Below the pieces are notes generated by a model, which was not told the DNA's origin, ran no database searches, and saw only the letters and a program-made list of their open reading frames with translations. Of a DNA stretch of 64,000 bases, positions 1 to 8,631 are shown one piece after another (positions within the stretch are counted from its first letter, which is position 1; each line of letters begins with the position of its first letter). The stretch comes from an uncultured Paracoccaceae bacterium. Its GTDB lineage: Bacteria; Pseudomonadota; Alphaproteobacteria; Rhodobacterales; Rhodobacteraceae. The position numbers were made by a program, and so were the translations under genes. Where the stretch lies: contig CAJXSD010000007.1 in NCBI GenBank assembly GCA_913060475.1, positions 1-64,000 on the forward strand, given 5' to 3'.

Positions 1-1
1 G

Positions 2-1351
2 CAGAAATTGCTGACCTCGCCGGTTTTTACCGCGCTGTTCGATTTACCCTGGACGCCCCTGTTCCTGTTTGGCATCGCGATTTTCCATCCCTGGCTGGGG
101 GCCTTGGCCGTTGGCGGTGGGTTTGTGTTGATTTTGGTGGCCATTTTGAACCAGATCACCACCAAAACCCCCCAAGCGAAAGCAACGCAAACAGGGTTTC
201 AATCGGAATTGATGTCGGACCAACTGCGGACCGAGGCGGAAATGATCAGATCATTGGGCATGTCAGACGCGGCCTTTCAGCGCTGGCAAATGGCCCGGTC
301 CCAAGCCTTGGTCAACCACCTAAAGGCGGCCGATAAAGGTGGGTTATTTTCATCAATGACCAAAACGCTACGTCTGTTTTTGCAATCTGCTATGTTGGGA
401 TTGGGGGCCTACCTGGTGCTGCAAAATGAACTGACGGCGGGCGCCATGATTGCAGGGTCCATCTTGTTGGGGCGTGCATTGGCCCCGATTGAAATGGCCA
501 TTGGCCAATGGGCGCTGGTTACCCGCGCCCACAAAGGGTGGCACAGTTTGGCCGAGCTGCTGGGCGAGGTTCCACCAGAGCCCGAACGCACCCCCCTGCC
601 CGCGCCCAAGGCACGGCTTGCCGCACAAAATCTGACGGTTATTCCCCCCGGCCAACAACAGGCGGCATTAAAGGCGGTGAATTTTGTCATCGAACCCGGC
701 GTGGCGGTTGGTGTTGTGGGCCTATCAGGTGCCGGTAAATCCACATTGGCCCGCGCCATTACTGGCGTTTGGCGCCCGGCTGGTGGCAAAATTCGCCTAG
801 ATGGCGCATCGCTGGATAATTACGCGCCCAATGTTTTGGGGAAATATATTGGCTATCTGCCCCAAAGGGTGCAGCTGTTTGATGGCACAATCGCGGAAAA
901 TATCGCGCGCCTGTCCACCAACCCCGATCCAGAAAAAATCGTAACCGCCGCCAAGAAAGCGGCCGCACATGATATGATTTTGCAATTGCCAGATGGGTAC
1001 GATACACGCGTGTCCATCGCCGGTGGCCGCCTGTCAGGGGGGCAAATCCAACGCATCGGGCTGGCCCGTGCGATGTATGATGACCCGGTGATTTTGGTGC
1101 TGGATGAACCCAATTCAAATCTGGACAACATCGGAACGGACGCCCTAAACCTAGCCATTCGCACGATGAAGCAAGACGGCAAATCCGTGCTGATCATGGC
1201 CCATCGCCCTGCCGCGGTTTTGGAATGTGATATGTTGCTGATTTTGGAAAATGGCATGTGTGTCGCCTATGGCCCCAAGGATGAGGTCCTGCGCAAACAT
1301 GTTCAGAACTATCGCGATATTGCCCAAACAAAATCGGGGGGCCTGAAATGA
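2..1351 (+). CDS. Type I secretion ABC transporter ATPase/permease, PrtD family (5' partial)
   Basis: Inner-membrane ABC exporter subunit that energises one-step secretion of RTX-type proteins through a type I system. The frame is open from base 2 with no convincing start, so the N-terminus lies upstream; the visible 449 residues match the C-terminal three quarters of a roughly 570-residue PrtD/HlyB-like protein. The membrane domain shows hydrophobic stretches, including one ending in a run of GAMIAG and APIEMAIGQW that is typical of PrtD. The ATPase domain has Walker A (GLSGAGKST), the signature LSGGQ and Walker B followed by LDEPNSNLD. The stop overlaps the next start by 4 bases, indicating translational coupling with the membrane-fusion subunit. 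The TolC partner and the secreted substrate are not in the window. Confidence 0.93.
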   Translation, partial: QKLLTSPVFTALFDLPWTPLFLFGIAIFHPWLGALAVGGGFVLILVAILNQITTKTPQAKATQTGFQSELMSDQLRTEAEMIRSLGMSDAAFQRWQMARSQALVNHLKAADKGGLFSSMTKTLRLFLQSAMLGLGAYLVLQNELTAGAMIAGSILLGRALAPIEMAIGQWALVTRAHKGWHSLAELLGEVPPEPERTPLPAPKARLAAQNLTVIPPGQQQAALKAVNFVIEPGVAVGVVGLSGAGKSTLARAITGVWRPAGGKIRLDGASLDNYAPNVLGKYIGYLPQRVQLFDGTIAENIARLSTNPDPEKIVTAAKKAAAHDMILQLPDGYDTRVSIAGGRLSGGQIQRIGLARAMYDDPVILVLDEPNSNLDNIGTDALNLAIRTMKQDGKSVLIMAHRPAAVLECDMLLILENGMCVAYGPKDEVLRKHVQNYRDIAQTKSGGLK

Positions 1352-2643
1352 CCCAGTTTTCCGCGCGACGCGCTTTGACCATCGGGTTGGTGTCCACATT
1401 CGTGTTAATCGGCGGCTTTGGCGGTTGGGCTGTAATGACGGAACTGTCAGGGGCGGTGATTGCCAGCGGCCAGATCGAGGTTGAACAAAACCGCCAGGTG
1501 GTCCAACACCCCGATGGTGGCGTGATCCAGGACATTATTGTCGACGAGGGCGACACAGTCCAAGCGGGTGATATTTTGATCCGGCTGGACCCGACATTGG
1601 AAAAATCCGAACTGAACATTATCGAAGGACAGCTGTTCGAATTAATGGCCCGCCGCGGCCGTTTGATTGCGGAACGGGATGGCAGGGACACGATCACCTT
1701 TGATCCGCGTCTGTTGGCCCGCGCGCAACAATCCGCCGACATTGCCGAGCTGGTCCAGGGTCAGGAAAACCTGTTCCGGGCGCGCCAGGTGTCGATCGCA
1801 AAACAAAAGGAACAGCTGTCAAAACGGTTAGGCCAAATCCAAAACCAGATTGACGGGATCACCGCACAAAAAGCGGCGCTGGACATCCAGTTGGATTTAT
1901 TGTCCCAGGAATTGGCAGATCAACAAAAGCTGTTGGATCGTGGATTGGCACAGGCATCGCGCGTCTTGGCGCTGCAGCGGTCTCAGGCAGAGCTGTCTGG
2001 TGATTTGGGCGACCTGACCGCCCGTCAGGCCGAAGCCGAAGGCCGAATTACCGAAATCAACATCGAAATCGAAACGCTGGACAGCAGCCAGCGCGAAGAC
2101 GCCATTTCCCGCCTGCGCGATCAGCAATTCCGCGCGCTTGAGCTAGAAGAGCGGTACAACGCCCTGACCGAGAAATTATCGCGCATGGATATCAGCGCGC
2201 CGGTGTCGGGCATTGTCTATGGCCTGACGGTGTTCACCCCGCGGTCGGTCATTCGCGCGGCCGAACCCATTTTGTTTCTGATCCCCCAGGACAGGCCATT
2301 GGTCATCACCGCGCGGGTACCCACCACGGATATCGATCAGGTCTATGTTGGACAAGACACAATTTTGCGGTTTTCCGCATTGGACCAACGCACAACCCCC
2401 GAATTATTCGGCCAAGTGACCAAAGTATCGCCAGATGCATTCCAGGATGAGGCATCGCAATCTGCGTTTTACCGCGCAGAAATCATATTGAACGACGGTG
2501 AAATTGATCGGTTGCCCGCAAATGTCACCTTGATCCCCGGCATGCCGGTCGAAGCATTTATCCGCACCACCGACCGCACACCACTGGCCTATCTGATCAA
2601 ACCATTGGCCGATTATTTCGCCAAGGCGTTCCGCGAAAACTAG
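1348..2643 (+). CDS. HlyD/PrtE family type I secretion periplasmic adaptor
   Basis: Membrane-fusion protein that bridges the ABC exporter to an outer-membrane TolC channel. The 431 residues hold one N-terminal membrane segment (about residues 10-32), a biotinyl-lipoyl-like half motif beginning near HPDGGVIQDI, a long alpha-helical hairpin predicted as coiled coil (about residues 150-275, rich in Q, E, L), a second lipoyl half at SAPVSGIVYG and a C-terminal beta domain. Length and order match PrtE-type adaptors. The ATG overlaps the ABC gene stop (ATGA). The downstream gap of 60 bases to ridA shows no obvious terminator hairpin. Confidence 0.93.
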   Translation: MTQFSARRALTIGLVSTFVLIGGFGGWAVMTELSGAVIASGQIEVEQNRQVVQHPDGGVIQDIIVDEGDTVQAGDILIRLDPTLEKSELNIIEGQLFELMARRGRLIAERDGRDTITFDPRLLARAQQSADIAELVQGQENLFRARQVSIAKQKEQLSKRLGQIQNQIDGITAQKAALDIQLDLLSQELADQQKLLDRGLAQASRVLALQRSQAELSGDLGDLTARQAEAEGRITEINIEIETLDSSQREDAISRLRDQQFRALELEERYNALTEKLSRMDISAPVSGIVYGLTVFTPRSVIRAAEPILFLIPQDRPLVITARVPTTDIDQVYVGQDTILRFSALDQRTTPELFGQVTKVSPDAFQDEASQSAFYRAEIILNDGEIDRLPANVTLIPGMPVEAFIRTTDRTPLAYLIKPLADYFAKAFREN

Positions 2644-2703
2644 GACTTTCCATCATCGAAAATAGGATGTAATTTCCAGACGATTTCAACGAAAGGATCC
2701 CAG

Positions 2704-3168
2704 ATGAACGCGTCATACGAAGAAAACCTAAAGGAAATGGGCGTCACCCTGCCAGATGCACCAATGCCAGCGGCGAATTATGTGCCCTATGTCATTGTCG
2801 GGGATCTTGTATATGTGTCCGGCCAAATTTCGCAAAATGCAGATGGGTTGATTTTGGGCAAACTGGGCGACACCCTAACCACCGAACAGGGCGCCGAGGC
2901 GGCAAAATGTTGCGCCATCAGCCTGTTGTCACAGGTCAAGGCGGCCTGCGATGGTGATTTGGATCGTTTGGTGCGGGTCGTGAAACTGACCGGTTTTGTC
3001 AATTCAACGCCCGATTATACCGAACAACCTCAGGTCATCAACGGCGCATCGAATTTCCTGGGCGATGCCTTGGGCGATGCGGGCAAACACGCCCGTGCGG
3101 CTGTGTCTGCACCAGCGCTGCCCTTGGGGGTTGCCGTTGAAATCGAAGGCATTTTCCAGATCAAATAG
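2704..3168 (+). CDS. RidA family protein (YjgF/YER057c/UK114)
   Basis: Small trimeric enzyme family; canonical RidA deaminates reactive enamine/imine intermediates released by PLP enzymes. The 154 residues carry the family hallmarks: VYVSGQISQ in the N-terminal half and a conserved arginine in HARAAVSAPALP followed by VEIEGIF, the arginine being the residue that binds the substrate carboxylate in RidA. A ribosome-binding site (GAAAGGA) precedes the ATG. Subfamily assignment is not possible from sequence alone, and some RidA subgroups have other or unknown activities. Three bases separate it from the phosphodiesterase gene, suggesting co-transcription. Confidence 0.9.
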   Translation: MNASYEENLKEMGVTLPDAPMPAANYVPYVIVGDLVYVSGQISQNADGLILGKLGDTLTTEQGAEAAKCCAISLLSQVKAACDGDLDRLVRVVKLTGFVNSTPDYTEQPQVINGASNFLGDALGDAGKHARAAVSAPALPLGVAVEIEGIFQIK

Positions 3169-3171
3169 CAG

Positions 3172-3924
3172 ATGCGTGATTTGAATTTTCTGATCAACAG
3201 GCCGTTTGCACATCGCGGCCTGCATGACACGGGGCGGGGTATCTATGAAAACAGCCGCGCCGCCTTTGTCGCGGCGATTGACCAGGGCTATGGTATCGAA
3301 CTGGACGTGCAAATGTCGCGCGATGGTCAGGCGGTTGTGTTTCATGATGATACGCTGGATCGGTTGACCGATCGCACCGGCCCCATTCGCGCATGGGATG
3401 CGGATGAGTTATCCCGGATCACCCTTGGCACATCTGCCGATACCATCGAACCACTGCGCGATGTTTTGGCCCTGATTGCCGGACGCGTGCCCGTGCTGAT
3501 CGAAATCAAGGATCAAAGCCTGACCCTAACCGAAACCGACGGCATATTGGAACGCGCCGTGGCCCAGGCGGTTGCCGATTATCACGGGCCGGCTGCCGTC
3601 ATGTCGTTTAATCCCCATGCGATGCACCATGTCGCGGCGGCCAAGGCCGACATTATATGCGGGCTGACGACCTGTGATTTTTGCGAAACCGAATGGCCAG
3701 ATGTCGCACCGGATCGGTTGAAACATTTGGCGACCCTGACAGATCTGGACGCCATCGGCGGGCAATTTGTGTCGCATGATGTGGCAGATCTGACAAACCC
3801 CGCGCTGACGCCGATACGGCAACGGGGCTTGCCCGTTTTGTGTTGGACGGTTGTGTCCCGCGAACAGGCAAAGTTGGTCACGGATGTGACGGACAACATC
3901 ACATTCGAAGGTTTCTTGGCCTGA
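3172..3924 (+). CDS. Glycerophosphodiester phosphodiesterase family protein
   Basis: Hydrolyses glycerophosphodiesters from phospholipid turnover to sn-glycerol 3-phosphate plus an alcohol. The 250-residue TIM-barrel protein has the GDPD catalytic signature: FAHRG with His14 at the N-terminus, ELD with Glu43 and Asp45 as metal ligands, and the second catalytic histidine in FHDDTLDRLT (His58). The length fits cytoplasmic UgpQ-like enzymes and there is no signal peptide. It begins three bases after ridA. Nothing nearby concerns lipid uptake, so the physiological substrate is open. Confidence 0.92.
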   Translation: MRDLNFLINRPFAHRGLHDTGRGIYENSRAAFVAAIDQGYGIELDVQMSRDGQAVVFHDDTLDRLTDRTGPIRAWDADELSRITLGTSADTIEPLRDVLALIAGRVPVLIEIKDQSLTLTETDGILERAVAQAVADYHGPAAVMSFNPHAMHHVAAAKADIICGLTTCDFCETEWPDVAPDRLKHLATLTDLDAIGGQFVSHDVADLTNPALTPIRQRGLPVLCWTVVSREQAKLVTDVTDNITFEGFLA

Positions 3925-3980
3925 TTGCCCCTTGATCTTGGGCCGGTCTGCGACACATCTAGGACAAAGGCAGGGGCACC

Positions 3981-5165
3981 ATGGCAACGCACGAAATAAA
4001 ACTGGACATTATCCATTCCCTGACGGAAATATCGCCGTCCGATTGGGATGCCTGCGCCAATTGGGCCGATGCGGGCCAAGCGCCCGAAAACCCGTTTCTA
4101 ACGCACAGGTTTTTGCTGGCCCTAGAACGCAGCGGATCGGTGGGCCAAGACACCGGATGGATGCCGCATTACCTGATTGCCCGCCTGCAGGGGCAGGTCG
4201 TTGGTGCGGCCCCCCTCTATCTGAAACTGCACAGCCAAGGGGAATATATTTTCGACCATTCCTGGGCACATGCCTATGAACGCGCGGGGGGGCAGTATTA
4301 CCCCAAACTGCAAATTGCCCCACCCTTTACCCCTGTCACGGGCCGCAGGTTTTTGGCCCATCCCGATTTTCGCGACACCGTTCCCGAAACCCTGGCCAAA
4401 GCGGCAATTCAGATTACCGCAAATAATGGCCTGTCGTCCCTGCATGCCACATTCTGTTCGCGCGACGAATATGACAGCCTGTCGGGTCTGGGAATGTTGC
4501 AACGCGAAACCCAGCAATTTCATTGGATCAACCAAGGCTATGACAGCTTTGACCAGTTTCTGTCGGCCCTATCCGCCCGCAAACGCAAAAACATCCGCAA
4601 AGAACGCGACACCGCGCAGCAGTTCGGCGGCACCATCCGCCAATTGTGCGGCAATGACATCAAACCGCATCATTGGGACCAGTTCTGGCTGTTTTATCAG
4701 GACACGGGCGCACGCAAATGGGGCCAACCCTATCTGACGCGCGAATTCTTTGATCAGGTCCATGCAACCATGCGGGATGACGTGATGTTGGTTCTGGCCG
4801 AACGCGACGGGCAGGCCATTGCAGGGGCGTTAAATTTCGTCGGGTCCGATGCGATCTATGGCCGGTACTGGGGCTGTGTCGAACATCATTCGTGTTTGCA
4901 TTTCGAACTGTGTTATTATCAGGCGATTGATTTCGCAATTGCCCACGGCCTGCAACGGGTCGAGGCCGGCGCACAAGGCGAACACAAATTGGCCCGCGGC
5001 TATTTGCCCGCGACCACCTATTCCCTGCACTGGATCCATGATCCCAAATTTGCCCAAGCGGTGGCCGATTACCTGCAAGCAGAACGATCCGCCAACGCCG
5101 AAGAAATGGAAATTTTGACCAGTTACGGTCCGTTCAAATCCCTAGACATCCAAGAACAGGAATAA
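3981..5165 (+). CDS. FemAB-like GNAT-superfamily acyltransferase (COG3146, DUF482)
   Basis: Member of the COG3146 family, which has a FemAB/GNAT fold and no firmly known substrate; it is sometimes named a peptidoglycan-biosynthesis-like protein. Visible family features in the 394 residues are NPFLTHRFL near the N-terminus, HSWAHAYER, KLQIAPPFTPVTG, the basic KRKNIRKER segment and the C-terminal EAGAQGEHKLARGY block. No signal peptide. A 56-base gap from the upstream phosphodiesterase contains a plausible ribosome-binding site (GGCAGGGG). The following phhB gene starts 2 bases after its stop, so they are probably co-transcribed. Confidence 0.85.
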   Translation: MATHEIKLDIIHSLTEISPSDWDACANWADAGQAPENPFLTHRFLLALERSGSVGQDTGWMPHYLIARLQGQVVGAAPLYLKLHSQGEYIFDHSWAHAYERAGGQYYPKLQIAPPFTPVTGRRFLAHPDFRDTVPETLAKAAIQITANNGLSSLHATFCSRDEYDSLSGLGMLQRETQQFHWINQGYDSFDQFLSALSARKRKNIRKERDTAQQFGGTIRQLCGNDIKPHHWDQFWLFYQDTGARKWGQPYLTREFFDQVHATMRDDVMLVLAERDGQAIAGALNFVGSDAIYGRYWGCVEHHSCLHFELCYYQAIDFAIAHGLQRVEAGAQGEHKLARGYLPATTYSLHWIHDPKFAQAVADYLQAERSANAEEMEILTSYGPFKSLDIQEQE

Positions 5166-5167
5166 CC

Positions 5168-5461
5168 ATGACCGCCCTAGACGCCACATCCCCCGAAATC
5201 GTCGCAATGTTGCAAAATGGCTGGACCTTGAACGATGCCCAAACCGCGATCGACAAGGAATTCAAATTTCCATCCTTTGTCGCGGCCTTTGGCTGGATGA
5301 CGCAATGCGCGATCTGGGCGGAAAAATTAAACCACCACCCCGAATGGTTCAACGTCTATAACCGTGTGCGGGTGGTTTTGACCACACATGACACCGGTGG
5401 CCTTAGCGATTTGGATGTCAAGCTGGCCCAAAAAATGGACCAGCTGGCATTGGTTTGCTAG
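5168..5461 (+). CDS. phhB: 4a-hydroxytetrahydrobiopterin dehydratase (PCD/DCoH family)
   Basis: Dehydrates 4a-hydroxy-tetrahydropterin, recycling the pterin cofactor of aromatic amino-acid hydroxylases. The 97-residue protein has the family signature E-K-x-x-H-H-P-E-W followed by YNRVRVVLTTHDTGGLS, which includes the catalytic histidines. Length is typical. No phenylalanine hydroxylase is in the window, so the partner must lie elsewhere or the protein acts in another pterin reaction. Its TAG stop overlaps the stop of the opposite-strand peroxiredoxin within one CTAG palindrome, leaving no room for a terminator. Confidence 0.92.
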   Translation: MTALDATSPEIVAMLQNGWTLNDAQTAIDKEFKFPSFVAAFGWMTQCAIWAEKLNHHPEWFNVYNRVRVVLTTHDTGGLSDLDVKLAQKMDQLALVC

Positions 5462-5946
5462 ATTTCGGCCAACAGCGCCTCGCCGCCGGATACGTCGCAT
5501 TGACCGGGGCTGGGTTCGGGCAATAACACGGTGACAACACCGTCTTCGACCATCATGGCATAGCGTTTGGACCGCCCGATCAACCCCGCGGGGGGTGCGT
5601 CGAAATCCATTCCGATGGCCTTGGTCAATGTGCTTTCGGCATCGGCCAGCATGGTGATACCGGCATCGGTTGCCCCTGTCGCAGTGCCCCAGGCCTGCAT
5701 CACAAACGGGTCATTCACGCTGATACAGATGATTTCATCCACACCCTTGGCCGCAAATTGATCCTTGGTCCGGATAAAGCTGGGCACATGCGCGGAATGG
5801 CAGGTGGGTGTATAGGCCCCCGGCACTGCAAAAATGGCGACACGGCGGCCCGCCAATTTGTCTGATAATGCGACGGCCTCGGGGCCATTGTCGCCGATAC
5901 GAACCAAACTTGCCTCTGGCAAGCGATCACCGACTGAAATCGTCAT
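5458..5946 (-). CDS. Peroxiredoxin, Prx5-type redoxin
   Basis: Thiol peroxidase that reduces hydrogen peroxide and organic hydroperoxides. The 162 residues show the Prx5 active-site motif PGAYTPTCHSAHVP with peroxidatic Cys49, and the arginine-bearing SKRYAMMVEDG segment near the C-terminus. Two further cysteines (about residue 76 and 155) could act in resolution. Length fits glutaredoxin- or glutathione-dependent bacterial Prx5 without a fused glutaredoxin domain. It is divergent from the ferredoxin-reductase-like gene at 6033 across 86 bases, a pairing consistent with a redox role for both, though this is inference. Confidence 0.93.
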   Translation of the reverse strand: MTISVGDRLPEASLVRIGDNGPEAVALSDKLAGRRVAIFAVPGAYTPTCHSAHVPSFIRTKDQFAAKGVDEIICISVNDPFVMQAWGTATGATDAGITMLADAESTLTKAIGMDFDAPPAGLIGRSKRYAMMVEDGVVTVLLPEPSPGQCDVSGGEALLAEI

Positions 5947-6032
5947 TTATTTTCCTTCTCTGCAATTGCGTTTTTCTGTCATTACAATATAGGCTGCGTC
6001 GAACAAGCATCCATAGGCGACAGGGTATAAAT

Positions 6033-7241
6033 ATGACGAAAACAGTAATCATAGGCGCAGGTCAAGCGGGATCAGCTGTGGCCGCAAAACTGCGCAATTC
6101 GGGCTATGCCGGCGATATTACATTGATTGGCGGCGAAACCGCCCCGCCCTATCAACGCCCGCCATTGTCGAAAAAATATATGATGGGCGATATGGACCTA
6201 GAACGCCTTTACCTGCGGCCCCTGGAATTTTACGCAGATCACAATATTGCATTGATGCTGGACACGCAGGTCACCGCCATAGATCGCGACACCAAAGTGG
6301 TACAGACATCTCAGGGCGATGTTGGCTATGATCACTTGGTTCTGACCACCGGATCATGGCCCCGCAAACTGCCTGAAAAAATTGGTGGTGCCTTGCAGGG
6401 GGTTTATGCCATGCGCGATTTGCGTGACGCGGATGCCTTGGCCCCTGAAATCCAACAGGGCGCGCGGTGTTTGATCATTGGTGGCGGCTATATCGGGCTT
6501 GAGGCCGCAGCCGTGGCCGCATCCAAGGGCGTGCAGGTCACATTGGTCGAAATGGCCGATCGCATATTGCAACGCGTCGCCGCCCCTCAGACATCCGATT
6601 ATTTCCGCGCCTTGCATACCGCAAACGGCGTCGACATCCGCGAAGGCGTGGGATTGGATCATTTGATCGAAACCGATGGCCGCGTGACAGCGGCACAATT
6701 GACCGATGGCAGCACATTGGACATTGATTTCGCCGTTGTCGGCGTGGGGATTGCCCCCGCATCCGAATTGGCCGAGGCCGCCGGCCTAGACATCGAAAAC
6801 GGCATTCGCGTCAATGAATTTGGCCAAACATCTGACCCTGCCATCTGGTCTGCGGGCGATTGCGCGTCCTTTCCCTATAAATCGGGGCGGATCCGATTGG
6901 AAAGCGTGCAGAACGCGATCGATCAGGCCGAAAATGTTGCCCTGAACATCATGGGGCAAAATGTGACCTATGTGCCGATGCCCTGGTTTTGGTCGGATCA
7001 ATATGACACGAAATTGCAGATTGCGGGATTAAACACCGGCTATGACAGGGTCGTGTCGCGTGGGGATGCCGATGCGCCGTCATTTTGGTATTACCGTGAT
7101 GGTGAATTGTTGGCGGTGGATGCCATCAATGACAGCCGATCCTATATGGTGGGCAAACGGTTGATTGAAATGGGCAAATCCCCGGATCCCGCCGTTATCG
7201 CAGACCCAGACACCAACCTGAAAGCCCTGTTAAAAGCGTGA
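6033..7241 (+). CDS. FAD/NAD-dependent ferredoxin (rhodocoxin/putidaredoxin) reductase-like oxidoreductase
   Basis: Transfers electrons from NAD(P)H through FAD to a small iron-sulfur carrier, typically for a P450 or Rieske oxygenase. The 402-residue protein has an N-terminal FAD motif (VIIGAGQAGSAVAA), the PPYQRPPLSK block typical of putidaredoxin reductase-like proteins, an NAD motif (IIGGGYIGLEAA), SAGDCASFP at the FAD ribityl site and WFWSDQYDTKLQIAG near the C-terminus. I chose the ATG at 6033 because the FAD motif begins right after it; the open frame extends upstream to 5808 without similarity and over the divergent gene. No ferredoxin or P450 gene is adjacent. The 3' end overlaps rsmD by 4 bases. 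Confidence 0.9.
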   Translation: MTKTVIIGAGQAGSAVAAKLRNSGYAGDITLIGGETAPPYQRPPLSKKYMMGDMDLERLYLRPLEFYADHNIALMLDTQVTAIDRDTKVVQTSQGDVGYDHLVLTTGSWPRKLPEKIGGALQGVYAMRDLRDADALAPEIQQGARCLIIGGGYIGLEAAAVAASKGVQVTLVEMADRILQRVAAPQTSDYFRALHTANGVDIREGVGLDHLIETDGRVTAAQLTDGSTLDIDFAVVGVGIAPASELAEAAGLDIENGIRVNEFGQTSDPAIWSAGDCASFPYKSGRIRLESVQNAIDQAENVALNIMGQNVTYVPMPWFWSDQYDTKLQIAGLNTGYDRVVSRGDADAPSFWYYRDGELLAVDAINDSRSYMVGKRLIEMGKSPDPAVIADPDTNLKALLKA

Positions 7242-7801
7242 GGATCATCGCCGGCACATACAAAGGCCGCGCATTGGCCGCCCTGGGCAAAGGGGACGCA
7301 GGCGCGCATCTGCGCCCCACCACTGACCGCGTACGCGAAAACATTTTCAACATTTTGTCCGGTGGGCGTTTTGGCGACCCGATTGATGGCGCGCGCGTGC
7401 TGGATTTGTTTGCAGGCACCGGTGCGCTGGCGCTGGAATCGCTGTCGCGTGGGGCACGTCAGGCAACGTTTGTGGACACGGGCCACAAATCGCTGGGCCT
7501 GATCCGCCAAAACATCGCCCTTTGTCAGGCGGCAGATCGGTGCACGATCAAGAAAATGGACGCGACCAAGCTGCCCGAAAATCCCGATGCGCCCTATGAT
7601 CTGATTTTTCTAGATCCGCCCTATGGCAAAAAAATGGGCGAACGCGCGATTGCGCGGGCCATTTCTGGCGGTTGGATTGCCCCCAATGCCATAATCCTAT
7701 GGGAAGAGGGCGGGGACATCACATGCCCCCCCGAACTGACCCAGTTGGATATGCGCAAATACGGCGACAGCCGTGCGTATTTTCTGGAATTCAACGCCTA
7801 G
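7238..7801 (+). CDS. rsmD: 16S rRNA (guanine(966)-N(2))-methyltransferase RsmD
   Basis: Methylates G966 of 16S rRNA using S-adenosylmethionine. The 187 residues show the SAM-binding motif LDLFAGTGALALE (residues 56-67) and the catalytic DPPYG at 126-130, characteristic of N-directed methyltransferases of this family, with the N-terminal RIIAGTYKGR also typical of RsmD. The start is GTG at 7238, whose bases overlap the preceding TGA stop, indicating coupling to the flavoprotein gene. The TAG stop shares a CTAG palindrome with the opposing map gene. Confidence 0.93.
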   Translation: MRIIAGTYKGRALAALGKGDAGAHLRPTTDRVRENIFNILSGGRFGDPIDGARVLDLFAGTGALALESLSRGARQATFVDTGHKSLGLIRQNIALCQAADRCTIKKMDATKLPENPDAPYDLIFLDPPYGKKMGERAIARAISGGWIAPNAIILWEEGGDITCPPELTQLDMRKYGDSRAYFLEFNA

Positions 7802-8613
7802 TCGTATGTGGGATGGAACCGGCCGCCGGGCGATAGGGTAAAGATTTCAAACCCGTCTGCCGTGACCCCGATCGAATGTTCAAACTGGGCCGATAAGGAT
7901 TTATCGCGCGTCACGGCTGTCCATTCATCCGCCAGCACCTTGGTTTCGGGGCGACCCAAATTCACCATGGGTTCGATGGTGAAAAACATCCCCTCTTCTA
8001 ACACTGCGCCGGTGCCGGGACGACCATAGTGCAATACATTGGGCGACGCATGGAACACGCGCCCCAACCCGTGGCCACAAAAATCACGCACAACGGACAT
8101 ACGCTGCGCCTCGACATAGGATTGAATGGCGTGGCCGATATCGCCAAATGTGGCCCCGGGGCGCACAATTTCGATACCTTTGAACAACGCGTCATGGGTC
8201 ACCTGGATCAAACGTTCCGCTTTGCGTGACAGTTTGCCGGCCACATACATACGCGATGTATCGCCAAACCAACCGTCTACAATCACCGTGACATCAATAT
8301 TCAAAATGTCACCATCTTTCAATTTCTTGTCGCCGGGAATGCCGTGGCACACAACATGGTTCACGCTGATACAGCTGGCATGTTGATACCCGCGGTATCC
8401 GATGGTGGCAGATGTCGCGCCATATTCGGTTGTCTTTTCTTCGATCAGACGGTCAATTTCGCCGGTGGTCTGGCCCGGAAATACATGCGCCGCGATATCA
8501 TCCAAGATCTGTGCTGCCACTTGCCCAGCCTTGTGCATCCCCTGAAAATCAGAGGTATCATAGATATCAATTCCGTCGCGCGTTTTTCGTATTCCGTTCA
8601 TCTTTCGTGACAC
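7798..8613 (-). CDS. map: Type I methionyl aminopeptidase
   Basis: Removes the N-terminal methionine from nascent proteins. All five metal ligands are recognisable: two aspartates in the NIDVTVIVDGWFGDTSRM stretch, the histidine in GHGLGRVFH, and glutamates in FFTIEPMVN and FEHSIGV. At 271 residues it matches type Ia enzymes. The frame opens with GTG at 8613; an internal ATG four codons in (MNGIRK, 8601) is an equally plausible start. It lies 18 bases downstream of sfsA on the same strand, so they probably form an operon. Confidence 0.95.
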   Translation of the reverse strand: MSRKMNGIRKTRDGIDIYDTSDFQGMHKAGQVAAQILDDIAAHVFPGQTTGEIDRLIEEKTTEYGATSATIGYRGYQHASCISVNHVVCHGIPGDKKLKDGDILNIDVTVIVDGWFGDTSRMYVAGKLSRKAERLIQVTHDALFKGIEIVRPGATFGDIGHAIQSYVEAQRMSVVRDFCGHGLGRVFHASPNVLHYGRPGTGAVLEEGMFFTIEPMVNLGRPETKVLADEWTAVTRDKSLSAQFEHSIGVTADGFEIFTLSPGGRFHPTYD

Positions 8614-8631
8614 GATAGCCGTCCTTGTTTT

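Noticed and set aside
5808-6032. N-terminal extension of the ferredoxin-reductase-like frame
   Set aside because: Lies over the divergent peroxiredoxin gene and its promoter; the FAD motif starts right after the ATG at 6033.
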